Shown: positions 39,027-49,438 of the stretch, piece by piece
Layout: each line of letters opens with the position of its first letter
Position numbering within the stretch: the first letter of the stretch is position 1
Origin: Agrobacterium tumefaciens
GTDB taxonomy: Bacteria; Pseudomonadota; Alphaproteobacteria; Rhizobiales; Rhizobiaceae
Direction of reading: 5' to 3'
Assembly: GCF_009649785.1 (NCBI RefSeq)
Contig: NZ_WJOK01000008.1
Location: 62,001 to 126,000 of the forward strand
DNA length: 64,000 nucleotides
Made by a program: the position numbers and the translations under genes
Notes under the pieces: model-generated
Seen by the model: only the letters and a program-made list of their open reading frames with translations
What the model was told of the DNA's origin: nothing
Databases searched by the model: none

Positions 39027-40208
39027 TCAGCCTTGCCGGTTGCGGCTGTTCAGCACATCGAGAAGGATAAGGGCGCCGGTTTCGCCAGGAGGCACTTCTG
39101 TGTGCAAACGCTCCTGCACAAGAGCATAGCCTTCCAGCATCGCCCGCCGTTCGGTGGTGTCGGATGAGAGCCGCTCGGCCCAACGCAGCATCGACCCTGC
39201 CCGTACCACCTCGTTGAAATATTCTGGCACCACGACATAGTCGGCAATCAGGTTCGGAAGCGCACCTGTCCAGGTTTTCACCCGCTTGCTCAGCATCGTG
39301 AAAATCCAGTCGGTCTTGTAGACCGATATGGTTGGTACGCCGACGAGCGCGAGCTCGAGAATAACGGTGCCGGACGCGGCAATCGCCGCATCGGCGCGCG
39401 CAAATGCATTCCACTTGAAGGCGGGATCGATGCCGATTTCAGGCCTGATATCCTGCGGCCATGTTGCCGCCAGTTCGCGGATGCGGTTTTCCTGGCGCGG
39501 CACTGTCGGCAGCAGAAACTTCGTCGGGCCGTTGCGCTCGACATATGCTTTTGCCGCTTCCTGAAACGGCTCCATCAACCGGGTCGTTTCGGTGGAACGT
39601 GACCCCGGCAGGAGCAGAATAGTTTTCGGTTCGCCGTTGGCAGGCAGGGGCCGCTCAGCCCGCCTCTGCCGCACGGAGAGCACGTCTTGATCGACGCTGA
39701 GGCGATGGCCGACAAAGGTTGTCGGTGGGCCGCCGAGACGCCGCATCGCCTCCGGCTCGAATGGAAGCAGGGCCAGAACGTGATCGACATAGGACAACAT
39801 CGCAGTGGCGCGATATTCCTTCCACGCCCAGACGCTGGGGCAGACATAATTGACGACCGGCAGATGCGGCAATTGTTTGCGGACTTTTTTCGCAACACGA
39901 TGGGTGAAATCCGGGCTGTCGATGATCAGCAGAATATCCGGCTTTGCGACAATGATTGCCTGCGCAGTCTGGTTGATCCGCGAAATCAGCTTCGGCAGCT
40001 TCTTCAGAACCTGCGTGAAGCCCATGATGGAGAGTTCGGAATAATCGAACAGCGAAACCAGCCCCTGCGCCTCCAGAGCCTCACCGCCGACGCCCATCAG
40101 CTCGACAGAACCCGAATAATGGCCTTTCAGGGACCGGATGAGATCGGCACCCAGAAGATCGCCGGATACCTCGCCGGCTATAACCGCCACCTTCAATGTT
40201 GCCGTCAT
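39027..40208 (-). CDS. lpxB: Lipid-A-disaccharide synthase
   Basis: Glycosyltransferase that joins lipid X and UDP-diacylglucosamine into the lipid A disaccharide. The 393-aa protein shows the family start AVIAGEVSGDLLGADLIRSL and NYVCPSVWAWKEYRA, and the donor-site segment LPGSRSTE. Last gene of the lpxD-fabZ-lpxA-lpxI-lpxB run, overlapping lpxI by 4 bp (ATGA). Confidence 0.96.
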   Translation of the reverse strand: MTATLKVAVIAGEVSGDLLGADLIRSLKGHYSGSVELMGVGGEALEAQGLVSLFDYSELSIMGFTQVLKKLPKLISRINQTAQAIIVAKPDILLIIDSPDFTHRVAKKVRKQLPHLPVVNYVCPSVWAWKEYRATAMLSYVDHVLALLPFEPEAMRRLGGPPTTFVGHRLSVDQDVLSVRQRRAERPLPANGEPKTILLLPGSRSTETTRLMEPFQEAAKAYVERNGPTKFLLPTVPRQENRIRELAATWPQDIRPEIGIDPAFKWNAFARADAAIAASGTVILELALVGVPTISVYKTDWIFTMLSKRVKTWTGALPNLIADYVVVPEYFNEVVRAGSMLRWAERLSSDTTERRAMLEGYALVQERLHTEVPPGETGALILLDVLNSRNRQG

Positions 40209-41086
40209 CCCACCATGTCTCCGCCCATCATGTCTTCACCGAGTGACGTATCGATACCGCACACGAATATGCCGGCCTGATCTGCCGCCTTCAACATCTC
40301 ATCGCGATCAAGTACCAGCGCGCGCCCGGCTTCAACGGCGATCCCCGCCAGCCCGGCCTTATGCGCGTTCTCCACCGTTTCCACGCCGATGGTCGGCAAG
40401 TCAGCGCGGATATCCTGCTGCGGCTTGCAGAGCTTCACCAAAACACCCTTGCGACGGGTCGAGATGCGGCCCTCAGCGCGTAATGCCGCGACACGCGCCA
40501 GCATCGCGTCTGTGCCCTCGACGCCCTCCAGTGCAACGATACGGCCGCCAACGGCGACTGCACCCTGCCCGACATCAAGCGTGCCGAGTGCCAGTGCGGC
40601 CTGCGCGGCCTTGCGTATGTCGCGCAGATCGTCTTCAGCAGGTTTATGCGCACCGAAAGGGCCGGTCGTAGCAAGCAGACCGGGTGCGATCTCGTGGGCG
40701 CCAATGACTTTTGCCCCAAGCGTGCCGATGACCTTGATGACCATCTGTAAAACGGCGTCATCGCCGCTCGACAGCAGGGTGCGGACGATGGATGGCAGTT
40801 TCAGCAATATGCCGATCGTGGGGCGGATTTCCCGCCATTCAGGGCGCCGCGCCACGGCGCCGGAAAGCACGACGCGGTCCACCTGGTTTTCGCGCAGCAG
40901 GCGACCAAGCCCGGCGACATCGCCGACGCTAATCACCGCATTGTCGAAACCGCTCCAGTCAAACTGGGAATCATCGCGTAGCTGTACAATGAAGGGGTTC
41001 TCCCCCATCTCGCGCGCGGCCGCCGCGACATGCAGCGGCAGCTGGCCGCTGCCGGCCACGATGGCGAGACGCCCGCCGCCTGTCAC
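40205..41086 (-). CDS. lpxI: UDP-2,3-diacylglucosamine pyrophosphatase LpxI
   Basis: Hydrolyses UDP-2,3-diacylglucosamine to lipid X. The 293-aa protein belongs to the former DUF1009 family, which replaces LpxH in alphaproteobacteria. It begins GGGRLAIVAGSGQLPLHVAAAA and ends with a region containing GIDTSLGEDM. The known catalytic acidic residue lies in the C-terminal domain. It stands between lpxA (3-bp gap) and lpxB (ATGA overlap), the expected order for its reaction. Confidence 0.95.
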   Translation of the reverse strand: MTGGGRLAIVAGSGQLPLHVAAAAREMGENPFIVQLRDDSQFDWSGFDNAVISVGDVAGLGRLLRENQVDRVVLSGAVARRPEWREIRPTIGILLKLPSIVRTLLSSGDDAVLQMVIKVIGTLGAKVIGAHEIAPGLLATTGPFGAHKPAEDDLRDIRKAAQAALALGTLDVGQGAVAVGGRIVALEGVEGTDAMLARVAALRAEGRISTRRKGVLVKLCKPQQDIRADLPTIGVETVENAHKAGLAGIAVEAGRALVLDRDEMLKAADQAGIFVCGIDTSLGEDMMGGDMVG

Positions 41087-41089
41087 GGC

Positions 41090-41905
41090 TCACTTGCCCC
41101 GGTTTGGCGAAGAAAGCGCGCGGTCGCTGTCCGCACCGATGAAATCGAGGATTTCGATGACCTGGGGGCAATCGAGATATTCTGCGCGGTCAATCGCAGC
41201 CGCATTGCTGCGGATGGCGCCTTCGCCTTCGAATATCTGCTTGAAGACACGCCTGACCTTGTGAATATCCGCGCGGTCGATACCGGAACGCGTCATGCCA
41301 ACGACATTCAGCCCGCCGAGAATGCCGGGATTACCGTTCAGCATGCCATAGGGAATGACGTCATAATTGACCGCCGACAACCCGCCGATAAAGGCCTGAC
41401 GACCGATTCGAGTGAACTGGTGCACGGCACAGCCGCCGCCCAGGATAGCGCGGTCCTCAATGGTGACATGTCCCGCCAGCATCACATTGTTCGACAGGAT
41501 GATATGGCTGCCGAGGCGACAATCATGCGCCACATGCGAATTGGCGAGGAACAGGTTGTCATCGCCGACAATCGTCTTGCCGCTGCCGTCGGAGCTGCCC
41601 GCATTCATCGTAACGCCTTCGCGCATGATGCAGCGCGCACCGATCTCGAGCGTCGTTTCCGAGCCATCGTGGCGAATTGCCTGCGGTGTACCGCCAATAA
41701 CGGCCATTGGATGGATGACCGAACCACGGCCAATGACGGTGAGACCGGAGACGACGGCATGATTGTGCAGCGTGACCTCGTCTTGCAGAGTAACTTTCGC
41801 GCCGACATAGCTCAGGGCACCGATGACGACATTTTCACCGATAACCGCGCCGTCTTCTACAACGGCGGTCGGGTGAATTTTTGCCGAAGCCGCAATAGTG
41901 CTCAT
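41090..41905 (-). CDS. lpxA: UDP-N-acetylglucosamine acyltransferase
   Basis: First enzyme of lipid A synthesis, moving a 3-hydroxyacyl group from acyl carrier protein. The 271-aa protein has a left-handed parallel beta-helix of hexapeptide repeats and the catalytic His region [13 protein letters not shown] (H124, H127). The C-terminal helical part is about 80 residues. Its ATG overlaps the fabZ stop (ATGA). Confidence 0.96.
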   Translation of the reverse strand: MSTIAASAKIHPTAVVEDGAVIGENVVIGALSYVGAKVTLQDEVTLHNHAVVSGLTVIGRGSVIHPMAVIGGTPQAIRHDGSETTLEIGARCIMREGVTMNAGSSDGSGKTIVGDDNLFLANSHVAHDCRLGSHIILSNNVMLAGHVTIEDRAILGGGCAVHQFTRIGRQAFIGGLSAVNYDVIPYGMLNGNPGILGGLNVVGMTRSGIDRADIHKVRRVFKQIFEGEGAIRSNAAAIDRAEYLDCPQVIEILDFIGADSDRALSSPNRGK

Positions 41906-42369
41906 TGCTGGTCCTCGGGGATCATCATCGCACCGACGTCAGCTTCCGCCACCAGCGCGCCTTCGACCTTGGCCTCGCAATGAAATTTGAAGACATTGCC
42001 CCGCTGGCGCTGCTTGACCACGTGAATTTCCAGACGATCGCCGGGAACGACGGGTCTGCGGAAGCGCGCGTTGTCGATTGTCATGAAATAGACGAGATAA
42101 CCGCCCTCACCCTGGCTGCGGGCGCAGATCGCACCTGCCGTCTGGGCCATGGCCTCGACGATCAAAACGCCCGGCATGATCGGGCGATCCGGGAAATGAC
42201 CGGTGAAATGCGGTTCGTTGACCGTCACGTTCTTGATGCCAATCGCCGAATTATTACCATCGATCTCGATGATCTTGTCGATGAGCAAGAACGGGTAACG
42301 ATGCGGCAAAAGCTTCATGACTTCCAGAATGTCAGCCGCGCCGAGCGTCGTCTTGGTTTCTTCAGTCAT
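41902..42369 (-). CDS. fabZ: 3-hydroxyacyl-ACP dehydratase FabZ
   Basis: Dehydrates 3-hydroxyacyl-ACP in fatty acid elongation and competes with LpxA and LpxD for the same substrate. The 155-aa hot-dog protein has [10 protein letters not shown] and the catalytic H58 ([11 protein letters not shown]) and E72. Start: ATG at 42369 with AGGAGA 9 nt upstream; the frame is open to 42396 but lacks a ribosome site. It overlaps lpxD by 8 bp. Confidence 0.96.
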   Translation of the reverse strand: MTEETKTTLGAADILEVMKLLPHRYPFLLIDKIIEIDGNNSAIGIKNVTVNEPHFTGHFPDRPIMPGVLIVEAMAQTAGAICARSQGEGGYLVYFMTIDNARFRRPVVPGDRLEIHVVKQRQRGNVFKFHCEAKVEGALVAEADVGAMMIPEDQQ

Positions 42370-43429
42370 CGTTTTTTTCTCCTGTTTTTTTATCACGCCC
42401 TTCAGCGCGTGCCAGAATATCGGCCATGTCGCGCAGGAAATACTTCATCGGACGCGCTGGCGTCCCACCATAACGGGCGCCGGCCGGAACGTCGGCGACA
42501 ACACCGCTCATCGCCGCAATCTGCACGCCGTCACCAATAGTGATATGGCCGTTGATACCCGCCGCGCCGCCGATCATCACACCATCGCCGATGCGGGTGC
42601 TGCCCGCAATGCCGACCTTGCTGACGATGCCGCAATGGCGGCCGATGCGGACGTTGTGGCCGATCTGAACCTGATTGTCGATCTTGGTACCTTCGCCGAT
42701 GACCGTATCGTCCATCGTGCCACGGTCGATCGTCGTATTAGCGCCGATCTCAACATTATCCTGAATGATAACCCGGCCGATCTGCACGATTTTCAGCATG
42801 CCGCGCGGACCGGGCGCATAACCGAACCCGTCCTGACCGATGCGCGCTCCGTTGTGAATAATCACATTGTTGCCGATGAGAGCGGCAAGAATGCTCGCGC
42901 CGCCGGCAATCGTGCAATCACGCCCCACCTGAACATCCGCGCCGATGATGACACCAGGCCCGATCCGCGTACCGGCGCCGATATGGGCACCAGCGCCAAT
43001 CACGGCGAGCGGCTCGACAATCACGCCAGCTTCCAGCTTTGCAGACGGATCGACATGCGCGGTATGGGAAACTTCAGCTTCCATCACCACAATCGTACCG
43101 GGACGCATCGCGGCGGGATGCAACAAGGCACCTACCTGCGCAAAAAGCGTGTGCGGGTTTTTCGATATCAGCGCCGGGATGTGAGACGGCAGCATATCCG
43201 CAAGTGCGGCGTCACAAATGACGGCGCCAGCCTCACAGGTCGGCAACTCATCGCGGTTCTTGCGAGAAAGAATATAGCAGAGCTGGTCGGGTTTTGCCCG
43301 GTAGACCGGCGCAACGGATCTGATGATCCGTTCTCCCGCCGCCTCATCAGACAGTTCCGCCCCAAAACGGTCTGCGATGTCTTTCAATCGCAGTCCCTCG
43401 TGGGGCGGAAAAAACGCGTTGTATTCCAT
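42362..43429 (-). CDS. lpxD: UDP-3-O-acylglucosamine N-acyltransferase
   Basis: Adds the second 3-hydroxyacyl chain in lipid A synthesis. The 355-aa protein has an N-terminal uridine-binding domain (about 1-110) and a left-handed beta-helix with many hexapeptide repeats (for example [25 protein letters not shown] with the catalytic His region). It is 49 bp after bamA. Confidence 0.96.
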   Translation of the reverse strand: MEYNAFFPPHEGLRLKDIADRFGAELSDEAAGERIIRSVAPVYRAKPDQLCYILSRKNRDELPTCEAGAVICDAALADMLPSHIPALISKNPHTLFAQVGALLHPAAMRPGTIVVMEAEVSHTAHVDPSAKLEAGVIVEPLAVIGAGAHIGAGTRIGPGVIIGADVQVGRDCTIAGGASILAALIGNNVIIHNGARIGQDGFGYAPGPRGMLKIVQIGRVIIQDNVEIGANTTIDRGTMDDTVIGEGTKIDNQVQIGHNVRIGRHCGIVSKVGIAGSTRIGDGVMIGGAAGINGHITIGDGVQIAAMSGVVADVPAGARYGGTPARPMKYFLRDMADILARAEGRDKKTGEKNDD

Positions 43430-43478
43430 TAGCCGGACACTCCAGAACGTTCAAAGTTGCAGTTCTGGACTGCCGATA

Positions 43479-45803
43479 TCAGAAAGTGTTGGACATGCCA
43501 AACCGGAAACGCTGTTCCTCGTCGTAGTCTTCCTTGGCGATCGGAACCGCATAGTCGACGCGGATCGGGCCGAAGGGCGATGCCCACATCACGCCGATAC
43601 CGGCGGATGCGCGGATGGAGTTGTCATCCTTCACGCCTGCGCTGTTTGCAACCTTGTTGCCGTACAGCGTACCGGCATCGACGAAACCGGCGAGACGGAG
43701 GCCGAAATCTTCCGGAACACCTGGCATCGGAGCCGTGACTTCAGCAGAAGCCGCGAAGTAGGTCGTGCCGCCGATGGAGTCGGAACCGATACGCGGGCCA
43801 ATACCATCGTTCTTGAAGCCACGAACCTGACGACCACCGAACTTGAACTGATCGAACACCAGCAGATTGTCGCCCGTCGGAACGACGTGACCCGCCTGAC
43901 CGGTGAGCGAGCCGATAACATCGTACTCGTCCGAAAGCGTGTAGTAGAAGCGCGCCTTGGCGTAGATCTTGTAATATTCGGAATCGCCGCCGAGGCCTGC
44001 AAATTCGTTCGTCAAGGCAGCCTGCCAGCCTTCGCGCGGCATGTTGCGGTCGTCGAGCGTATTGTAGTTCAGCGTGTTGGAGATGATGGACTGTGTCCAG
44101 TCACCGCCACGGATCAGAGCCTTATAGGGCTCGGCAAGATTGCTGCCGGTTTCCCAATCGCCCTCACCGTCGTAGTTGAGCTGCTTGTAGGTGTACTTGA
44201 ACGTCGTCGAGAGGTTCTCGGTGATCGGCGCAGTCACGCGCAGTGCGAAGCCCTGCTCGTCGTAATCGTAATAGTCTTCGCTGCGGCTCTGGCTCTTGAA
44301 CAGGTCGAAACCTGCGGCCAGACGGTAACCAAGGAAATACGGCTCGGTGAAGGACAGCGTGTAGCTGCGTGCATCGTCTTCACCCGCACCGGCGGCGAGA
44401 CGAATGTACTGGCCACGACCGAGGAAGTTCTTCTCTTCGATCGATGCTTCAAGCAGCACACCGTCGTTCTGCGAGTAACCCGCACCGATACCGAACGAAC
44501 CTGTCGACTGATCTTCAACGTCGACAACGATGACGACGCGATCAGGCGCGCTACCGCCGGCAGTCGAGACATTGACCTTCGAGAAGTAACCGAGCGCTTC
44601 AAGACGGCGCTTGGCAGCCGTGATGACCGTCTGGTTGAAAGCATCGCCTTCGGAAATATCGAACTCGCGGCGAATGACGTAGTCACGCGTACGCGTGTTG
44701 CCACGGATTTCGATACGCTCGACATAGGCGCGCTCGCCCTGATCGACGATATAGGTCACACCGATGGTGTTACCGGACATATCGCGGTCGCCGCGCGGCG
44801 TTACACGGGCGAAAGGATACCCCTCACCGGCAACGCGCTTGGAAATCGCTTCCATGCTCTGCTGGACTTCCTTGGCGCTGTAGCTAGCGCCCTGGCGGGT
44901 TTCCACGAGACCCTGAAGCTCGGAGCCGTCAATACCCGGAACAGTCGATTCGACTGCGACGTTGCCGAAGTCGTACTTCTTGCCTTCGTCGACCGTGATG
45001 GAGATGGTGTATTCGTTCTTGGACTCATCAAGCACAGCGTCGGACGACACGACCCGGAAGTCGGCATAACCACGGTTGTAGTAGAACTGGCGCAGCGCCT
45101 CTTCGTCGGCGCGCAGCTTGTCCTCGTTATAGACGTCCTTGCGTGTCAGGAACGACAGCATGTTGGACTTCTTGGTATTGATGACAGCGGCCAGACGACC
45201 GTCGCTATAGGAATTGTTGCCGACAAAATCGATGCGGCCGATCTTCGTGCGCTCGCCTTCGTTAATGACGAAAGCGATGTTCACACGGCCCTGACCAACG
45301 GAAACGGTCTGGGTGGTGATTTCGACGTCGCTGCGGCCGATCGCGGAATAGGCTTCCTTGATGCGCGCGATATCGGCAGTAACGATTGCCTGATTGAACG
45401 GGCCGAGCGGCTGGGTCTGCACGACGCCAGCGAGCTTGTCGTCCTTGATCTTGCGGTTACCGTTGAAAACCACCTGATTGACGAGCTGGTTTTCGTTGAC
45501 CGTTACAACCAGCGTGCTGCCGGAAACGCGCATGGAGACATTCGAGAAGTAACCGGTGGCGTAAAGACGCTTCACCGATTCATCGATGTCCGAATTGGAA
45601 AAGTTCTTACCCGGCGCAATGGTGATGTTGGAGCGTACGGAGTCCGCACCGGATCTCTCAGCGCCACGAACATCAATCTTGCTGATGACGGCTGCATTCG
45701 CAGCACCAGCAGAGGCAAGCACGCCGAGGCCCGCAACCGAAGAAACACCAGCAGACAGCGCAACCGCCGACACCGCGTTCAAAAATCTTGAACCAGCCTT
45801 CAT
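43479..45803 (-). CDS. bamA: Outer membrane protein assembly factor BamA
   Basis: Essential outer-membrane insertase. The 774-aa precursor has a signal peptide (1-37, cleavage likely at ANA-AV), five POTRA domains (about 38-420) and a C-terminal 16-strand barrel. It ends with the aromatic residue F in FRFGMSNTF, as barrel proteins do. It is 199 bp after rseP and precedes lpxD. That 199-bp gap is AT-rich and probably holds a promoter. The long open frame on the opposite strand (43,323-45,791) is a shadow. Confidence 0.96.
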   Translation of the reverse strand: MKAGSRFLNAVSAVALSAGVSSVAGLGVLASAGAANAAVISKIDVRGAERSGADSVRSNITIAPGKNFSNSDIDESVKRLYATGYFSNVSMRVSGSTLVVTVNENQLVNQVVFNGNRKIKDDKLAGVVQTQPLGPFNQAIVTADIARIKEAYSAIGRSDVEITTQTVSVGQGRVNIAFVINEGERTKIGRIDFVGNNSYSDGRLAAVINTKKSNMLSFLTRKDVYNEDKLRADEEALRQFYYNRGYADFRVVSSDAVLDESKNEYTISITVDEGKKYDFGNVAVESTVPGIDGSELQGLVETRQGASYSAKEVQQSMEAISKRVAGEGYPFARVTPRGDRDMSGNTIGVTYIVDQGERAYVERIEIRGNTRTRDYVIRREFDISEGDAFNQTVITAAKRRLEALGYFSKVNVSTAGGSAPDRVVIVVDVEDQSTGSFGIGAGYSQNDGVLLEASIEEKNFLGRGQYIRLAAGAGEDDARSYTLSFTEPYFLGYRLAAGFDLFKSQSRSEDYYDYDEQGFALRVTAPITENLSTTFKYTYKQLNYDGEGDWETGSNLAEPYKALIRGGDWTQSIISNTLNYNTLDDRNMPREGWQAALTNEFAGLGGDSEYYKIYAKARFYYTLSDEYDVIGSLTGQAGHVVPTGDNLLVFDQFKFGGRQVRGFKNDGIGPRIGSDSIGGTTYFAASAEVTAPMPGVPEDFGLRLAGFVDAGTLYGNKVANSAGVKDDNSIRASAGIGVMWASPFGPIRVDYAVPIAKEDYDEEQRFRFGMSNTF

Positions 45804-46002
45804 TTCAATTCTTACCTTTTTACGTTGTCCCTCAGCGGGCGGAACCCGACTCCGGCCATGTGCGTCGTTTTACCTGCTTTTCCCCTACAAGCAAGTCAGA
45901 ACGTTAAATTCTGTTTACTTCGTGATCCAGAGTGGCGCATTCGCCACTTCGGGATAAAAACAGGGTAAACAATCGACTAACAAAACCGTTAAAACACTAT
46001 CC
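45804..46002 (-). promoter_or_regulatory. AT-rich gap upstream of bamA
   Basis: 199 bp between rseP and bamA, richer in A and T than the genes on either side. A bamA promoter, perhaps stress-controlled, is likely, but no box was confidently assigned. Confidence 0.35.
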
Positions 46003-47136
46003 TCAGCCAATCAAGCTGCTGATATCATTCCATGTTGCAAAAACCATAAGACCCAAAATCATTGCCATGCCGATACGGAACGCAACCTCCTGCGCACCGG
46101 CACCAAGCGGTCTGCCGCGGATGGCCTCGATTGCATAAAACACCAGATGTCCGCCGTCCAGAACCGGCACAGGCATCAGGTTCAAAAGACCGATCGATAC
46201 GGAAAGAACCGCTGCAAGCTGGATGACAGCCGAAATACCGAGCGTCGCCATCTGACCGGAAGCCTGTGCTACGCGGACTGGACCGCCCAGTTGATCGGCG
46301 TTCATGCGCCCGGTCACGAGGTTACCGATGTAGTTGAAAGTACCGGTGATGACGTGGCCAGTTTCACGCACGCCCTCAAGCAGCGCCTCAGACGGCGAAT
46401 ACTCGATGTGGCGGAAATTGCCGCTGTTCTGGTCGGTGACAATGCCGATGATGCCCATTTCCAGTTTGTTGCCGAACTGGTCCGTGGTTTCGGTGCGGGT
46501 CGGAACCATCGGAAGCTTCAGCTCCTCGCCTGCCCTTTCGACGGTCACGGTGATCGGCGTGCCCGGACGGATGCCGACATAACGGCGTACGTCCTCGAAC
46601 GTCTTGACCTTTTCACCGTCGATCGCAACGAGGCGGTCACCGGGGTGCACGCCGGCGGCCGCAGCCGCGCTGTTTTCACGCACTTCCGCCACGACCGGAT
46701 CGGCGATCATACGGCCATAGACACCGAACAGGACCGCGAAGATGAGAATGGCGAGAATGAAATTGGCAATAGGTCCGGCGGCAACCGTCGCCGCCCTTTT
46801 CCACAGCTTAGCGCCGGAAAGCGTCTGCGCCCTCTCCTCAAGCGACATGTGCGACAGGCCGGAACTATCCGGCTTGCTGGATGCATCCTCGTCGCCGAAG
46901 AATTTTACATAGCCGCCGAGCGGTATGGCGGAAATCTTCCACCGCGTGCCGTGCCTGTCGGTAAAGCCAATCAGCTCCGGGCCGAAACCGATGGAAAAGG
47001 CCGTGGAGCGAATGCCGCTCCAGCGGCCGACAAGGTAGTGGCCCATTTCATGGACGAAAACGAGCAGGGAAAGTACGAGGACGAAGGGCACGATATAGCC
47101 GGTCAGAAAACCGGTCGCCGCCATTACTGTGTTCAT
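46003..47136 (-). CDS. rseP: Site-2 intramembrane zinc protease RseP
   Basis: Cleaves membrane-bound substrates in envelope stress signalling. The 377-aa protein has the zinc motif H29-E30-M-G-H33 in the first helix, one visible PDZ domain (about 115-205, GVHPGDRLVAIDGEKV) and the third zinc ligand region LNLMPVPVLDGGHLV near the C-terminus, with about four membrane helices. E. coli RseP has two PDZ domains; only one is clear here, a shorter form common in alphaproteobacteria (also called MmpA). Confidence 0.95.
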   Translation of the reverse strand: MNTVMAATGFLTGYIVPFVLVLSLLVFVHEMGHYLVGRWSGIRSTAFSIGFGPELIGFTDRHGTRWKISAIPLGGYVKFFGDEDASSKPDSSGLSHMSLEERAQTLSGAKLWKRAATVAAGPIANFILAILIFAVLFGVYGRMIADPVVAEVRENSAAAAAGVHPGDRLVAIDGEKVKTFEDVRRYVGIRPGTPITVTVERAGEELKLPMVPTRTETTDQFGNKLEMGIIGIVTDQNSGNFRHIEYSPSEALLEGVRETGHVITGTFNYIGNLVTGRMNADQLGGPVRVAQASGQMATLGISAVIQLAAVLSVSIGLLNLMPVPVLDGGHLVFYAIEAIRGRPLGAGAQEVAFRIGMAMILGLMVFATWNDISSLIG

Positions 47137-47173
47137 GACAATCTGCCCTTTATTTCATGACCTTGCGTGCCGC

Positions 47174-48007
47174 TTAAAAGCCCGGCAACAGGCCGCCGCC
47201 CGATCCGGGCACGTCGCCGGTTGCCGCCGCATGCACGAAAGCAATGAGGAATACCGTAAAGCAGGCGAAAACAAGACCGTCAACCCGGTCCATGAAGCCG
47301 CCATGGCCGGGAATGAGATGGCTCGAATCCTTGACCTGAAAACGCCGTTTCACGAAGGATTCGAAGAGATCGCCTATCTGGCTGAACACCGAAAGAATGA
47401 GAGCGAGCCCAAGCAGCAGCAGGCTGATCCTGCCGTGATAGGCAAGAGACACCGCGCCGCCGCCGATCAATGCGGCCACCGCTCCGCCGATTGCGCCTGA
47501 CCAAGTCTTGCCCGGTGAAATCGACGGCGCAAGCTTTGGCCCGCCGATGGCGCGCCCGACGAAATAAGCGAGAATATCCGTTGACCAGACGACAGCGAAA
47601 ATGAACAGGATGGCGACGAAACCGGTCAGCTCATCGCCGCGAATGGCGGCCAGCGATATGCCGCTCAGACCCGCATAAACGATGCCGCCCACCAGCCACC
47701 AGTTTCTGCCACGCAACACGGGAAAAAGTGCCGCCGTCAGCGTGAAGCCGGAGAGTAGAGGCAGATCGAGCGAAGGTTCGCCGAAAATCGTGTTGCCGGC
47801 GATGACGGCAACCGCAAACCAGCCCCAGGCATTGCCGGTGGAATTGGTTTCCGACATGCGGGTGATTGTCGCCCATTCATAATAGATGAGGATCGCCAGC
47901 AGACCGGCCACGATGCGGAACAGAATGCCGCCATACCAGGTCGCAGCCAAAATGACCGCCGCCATGACGATTGCGGATATGATCCGCAGTCTGAGTTCAC
48001 GGCTCAT
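47174..48007 (-). CDS. cdsA: Phosphatidate cytidylyltransferase
   Basis: Makes CDP-diacylglycerol for phospholipid synthesis. The 277-aa membrane protein has about seven helices and ends with the CdsA signature, SFVKRRFQVKDSSHL followed by PGHGGFMDRVDGL. Its ATG overlaps the uppS stop by one base (TGATG), so the two are coupled. Confidence 0.95.
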   Translation of the reverse strand: MSRELRLRIISAIVMAAVILAATWYGGILFRIVAGLLAILIYYEWATITRMSETNSTGNAWGWFAVAVIAGNTIFGEPSLDLPLLSGFTLTAALFPVLRGRNWWLVGGIVYAGLSGISLAAIRGDELTGFVAILFIFAVVWSTDILAYFVGRAIGGPKLAPSISPGKTWSGAIGGAVAALIGGGAVSLAYHGRISLLLLGLALILSVFSQIGDLFESFVKRRFQVKDSSHLIPGHGGFMDRVDGLVFACFTVFLIAFVHAAATGDVPGSGGGLLPGF

Positions 48008-48750
48008 CAGGCGCCTGCCACGGCAACCTGCTCGGCCAGAGCGCCAAAACGGCGATCACGCGTTGCATATTGCTCGATTGCGGAAAAAAACCGCTGCCGG
48101 TCGAAGTCGGGCCAATATTCGGGAACGAACAGGAACTCGGAATAGGCGGCCTGCCAGAGCAGGAAGTTCGACAGCCGTTCCTCGCCGCTGGTGCGGATGA
48201 TCAGATCAGGATCCGGTATGCCTGATGTATCAAGTCTTGTCGAAATAATCTCCGGCGTGATCGATTCTGCATCCAGCCGGCCTTCGGCGACATCGCGGGC
48301 AATCGCCATTGTCGCGCGGGCAATCTCGTCGCGGCTGCCGTAATTGAAGGCAATCACCAGCGTCAGCCTGGTGTTATCAGCCGTCATATGTTCCGCTTCT
48401 TCGAGAAGACTGCGGATATCGTTTTTCAGCCCCTGCCTATCGCCGATGATGCGCACACGCACGTTTTCGCGGTGCAGTTCCGCAAGGTCGCGCCTAATGA
48501 AAGCCTTCAAGAGCCCCATCAGGTCGCTGACCTCGGATTCGGGCCTGCGCCAGTTTTCCGACGAGAACGCGAAAAGTGTGAGATAGCGGACACCGCAGTC
48601 GCCGGCCGCGCGCACCGTTTCGCGCACAGCCTCGACCCCGCGGCGATGCCCCATCACGCGCGGGAGACCGCGCTGTTTTGCCCACCGCCCATTTCCATCC
48701 ATGATGATGGCGACGTGCTCGGGTATTGAGGAACGTGTCGTCGTCGGCAT
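48007..48750 (-). CDS. uppS: Isoprenyl (undecaprenyl) diphosphate synthase
   Basis: Makes the C55 carrier lipid for cell-wall synthesis from products of the MEP pathway that ispDF serves. The 247-aa cis-prenyltransferase has the catalytic D18 in [23 protein letters not shown], and the C-terminal [19 protein letters not shown]. Lies 64 bp after frr. Confidence 0.96.
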   Translation of the reverse strand: MPTTTRSSIPEHVAIIMDGNGRWAKQRGLPRVMGHRRGVEAVRETVRAAGDCGVRYLTLFAFSSENWRRPESEVSDLMGLLKAFIRRDLAELHRENVRVRIIGDRQGLKNDIRSLLEEAEHMTADNTRLTLVIAFNYGSRDEIARATMAIARDVAEGRLDAESITPEIISTRLDTSGIPDPDLIIRTSGEERLSNFLLWQAAYSEFLFVPEYWPDFDRQRFFSAIEQYATRDRRFGALAEQVAVAGA

Positions 48751-48814
48751 ATCGATCCAGTAACAGGCAGCGCGGAATTAAAACGAATAAAATACAGGTC
48801 TATCGCAAGCGATA

Positions 48815-49372
48815 CTAGACCTGCATGATTTCCTTTTCCTTCTCGCCAAGCAAGCGCTCAATTTCCGAAATCGTGTCGTCGGTGATTTTCTGCACTTTTT
48901 CCGACTGTCCACGGCTTTCGTCCTGACCGATATCACCGTCTTTTTCGGCTTTTTTCAGACCATCCATGCCATCGCGACGCACGTGACGAATCGCTACCTT
49001 GGACTTCTCGGCGTAGTCATGAGCTACCTTGACGAGCGATTTGCGGCGCTCCTCGTTGAGTTCTGGCAGCGGGATACGCAGGTTCTGACCATCAACGATC
49101 GGGTTGAGGCCGAGATTGGATTCGCGGATGGCACGGTCGACGGCGTTCACCATCGACTTGTCCCAGATGTTGACGCCGAGCATGCGCGGCTCCGGAACCG
49201 TGATGTTTGCGACCTGGTTTAGCGGAACGCGCGAGCCATAGGCCTCGATGGTCACCGGATCGAGAATGTTGGCCGAAGCGCGGCCAGTGCGCAGCGATGC
49301 GATATCGCTTTTGAATGCATTGATGGCACCATCCATGCGGCGCTTGATATCGTTGAGGTCAATACCACTCAT
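48815..49372 (-). CDS. frr: Ribosome recycling factor
   Basis: Splits ribosomes after termination with EF-G. The 185-aa protein is the usual length, with [19 protein letters not shown] and a helical three-bundle (about 1-30 and 105-185) typical of RRF. Between pyrH (66 bp) and uppS (64 bp). A small GC hairpin CGGCC/GGCCG lies at 49,392-49,406 upstream. Confidence 0.97.
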   Translation of the reverse strand: MSGIDLNDIKRRMDGAINAFKSDIASLRTGRASANILDPVTIEAYGSRVPLNQVANITVPEPRMLGVNIWDKSMVNAVDRAIRESNLGLNPIVDGQNLRIPLPELNEERRKSLVKVAHDYAEKSKVAIRHVRRDGMDGLKKAEKDGDIGQDESRGQSEKVQKITDDTISEIERLLGEKEKEIMQV

Positions 49373-49438
49373 CTTGATACTCCATCTCTATCGGCCGTGG
49401 CGGCCGGAATACGCCACAGGGGCGACATCGTTTTTTGA

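Noticed and set aside
43323..45791. An 822-codon open frame on the plus strand opposite bamA
   Set aside because: Antisense shadow of bamA caused by its codon bias. The product has no recognisable domain, no ribosome site, and bamA is certain from its signal peptide and barrel.
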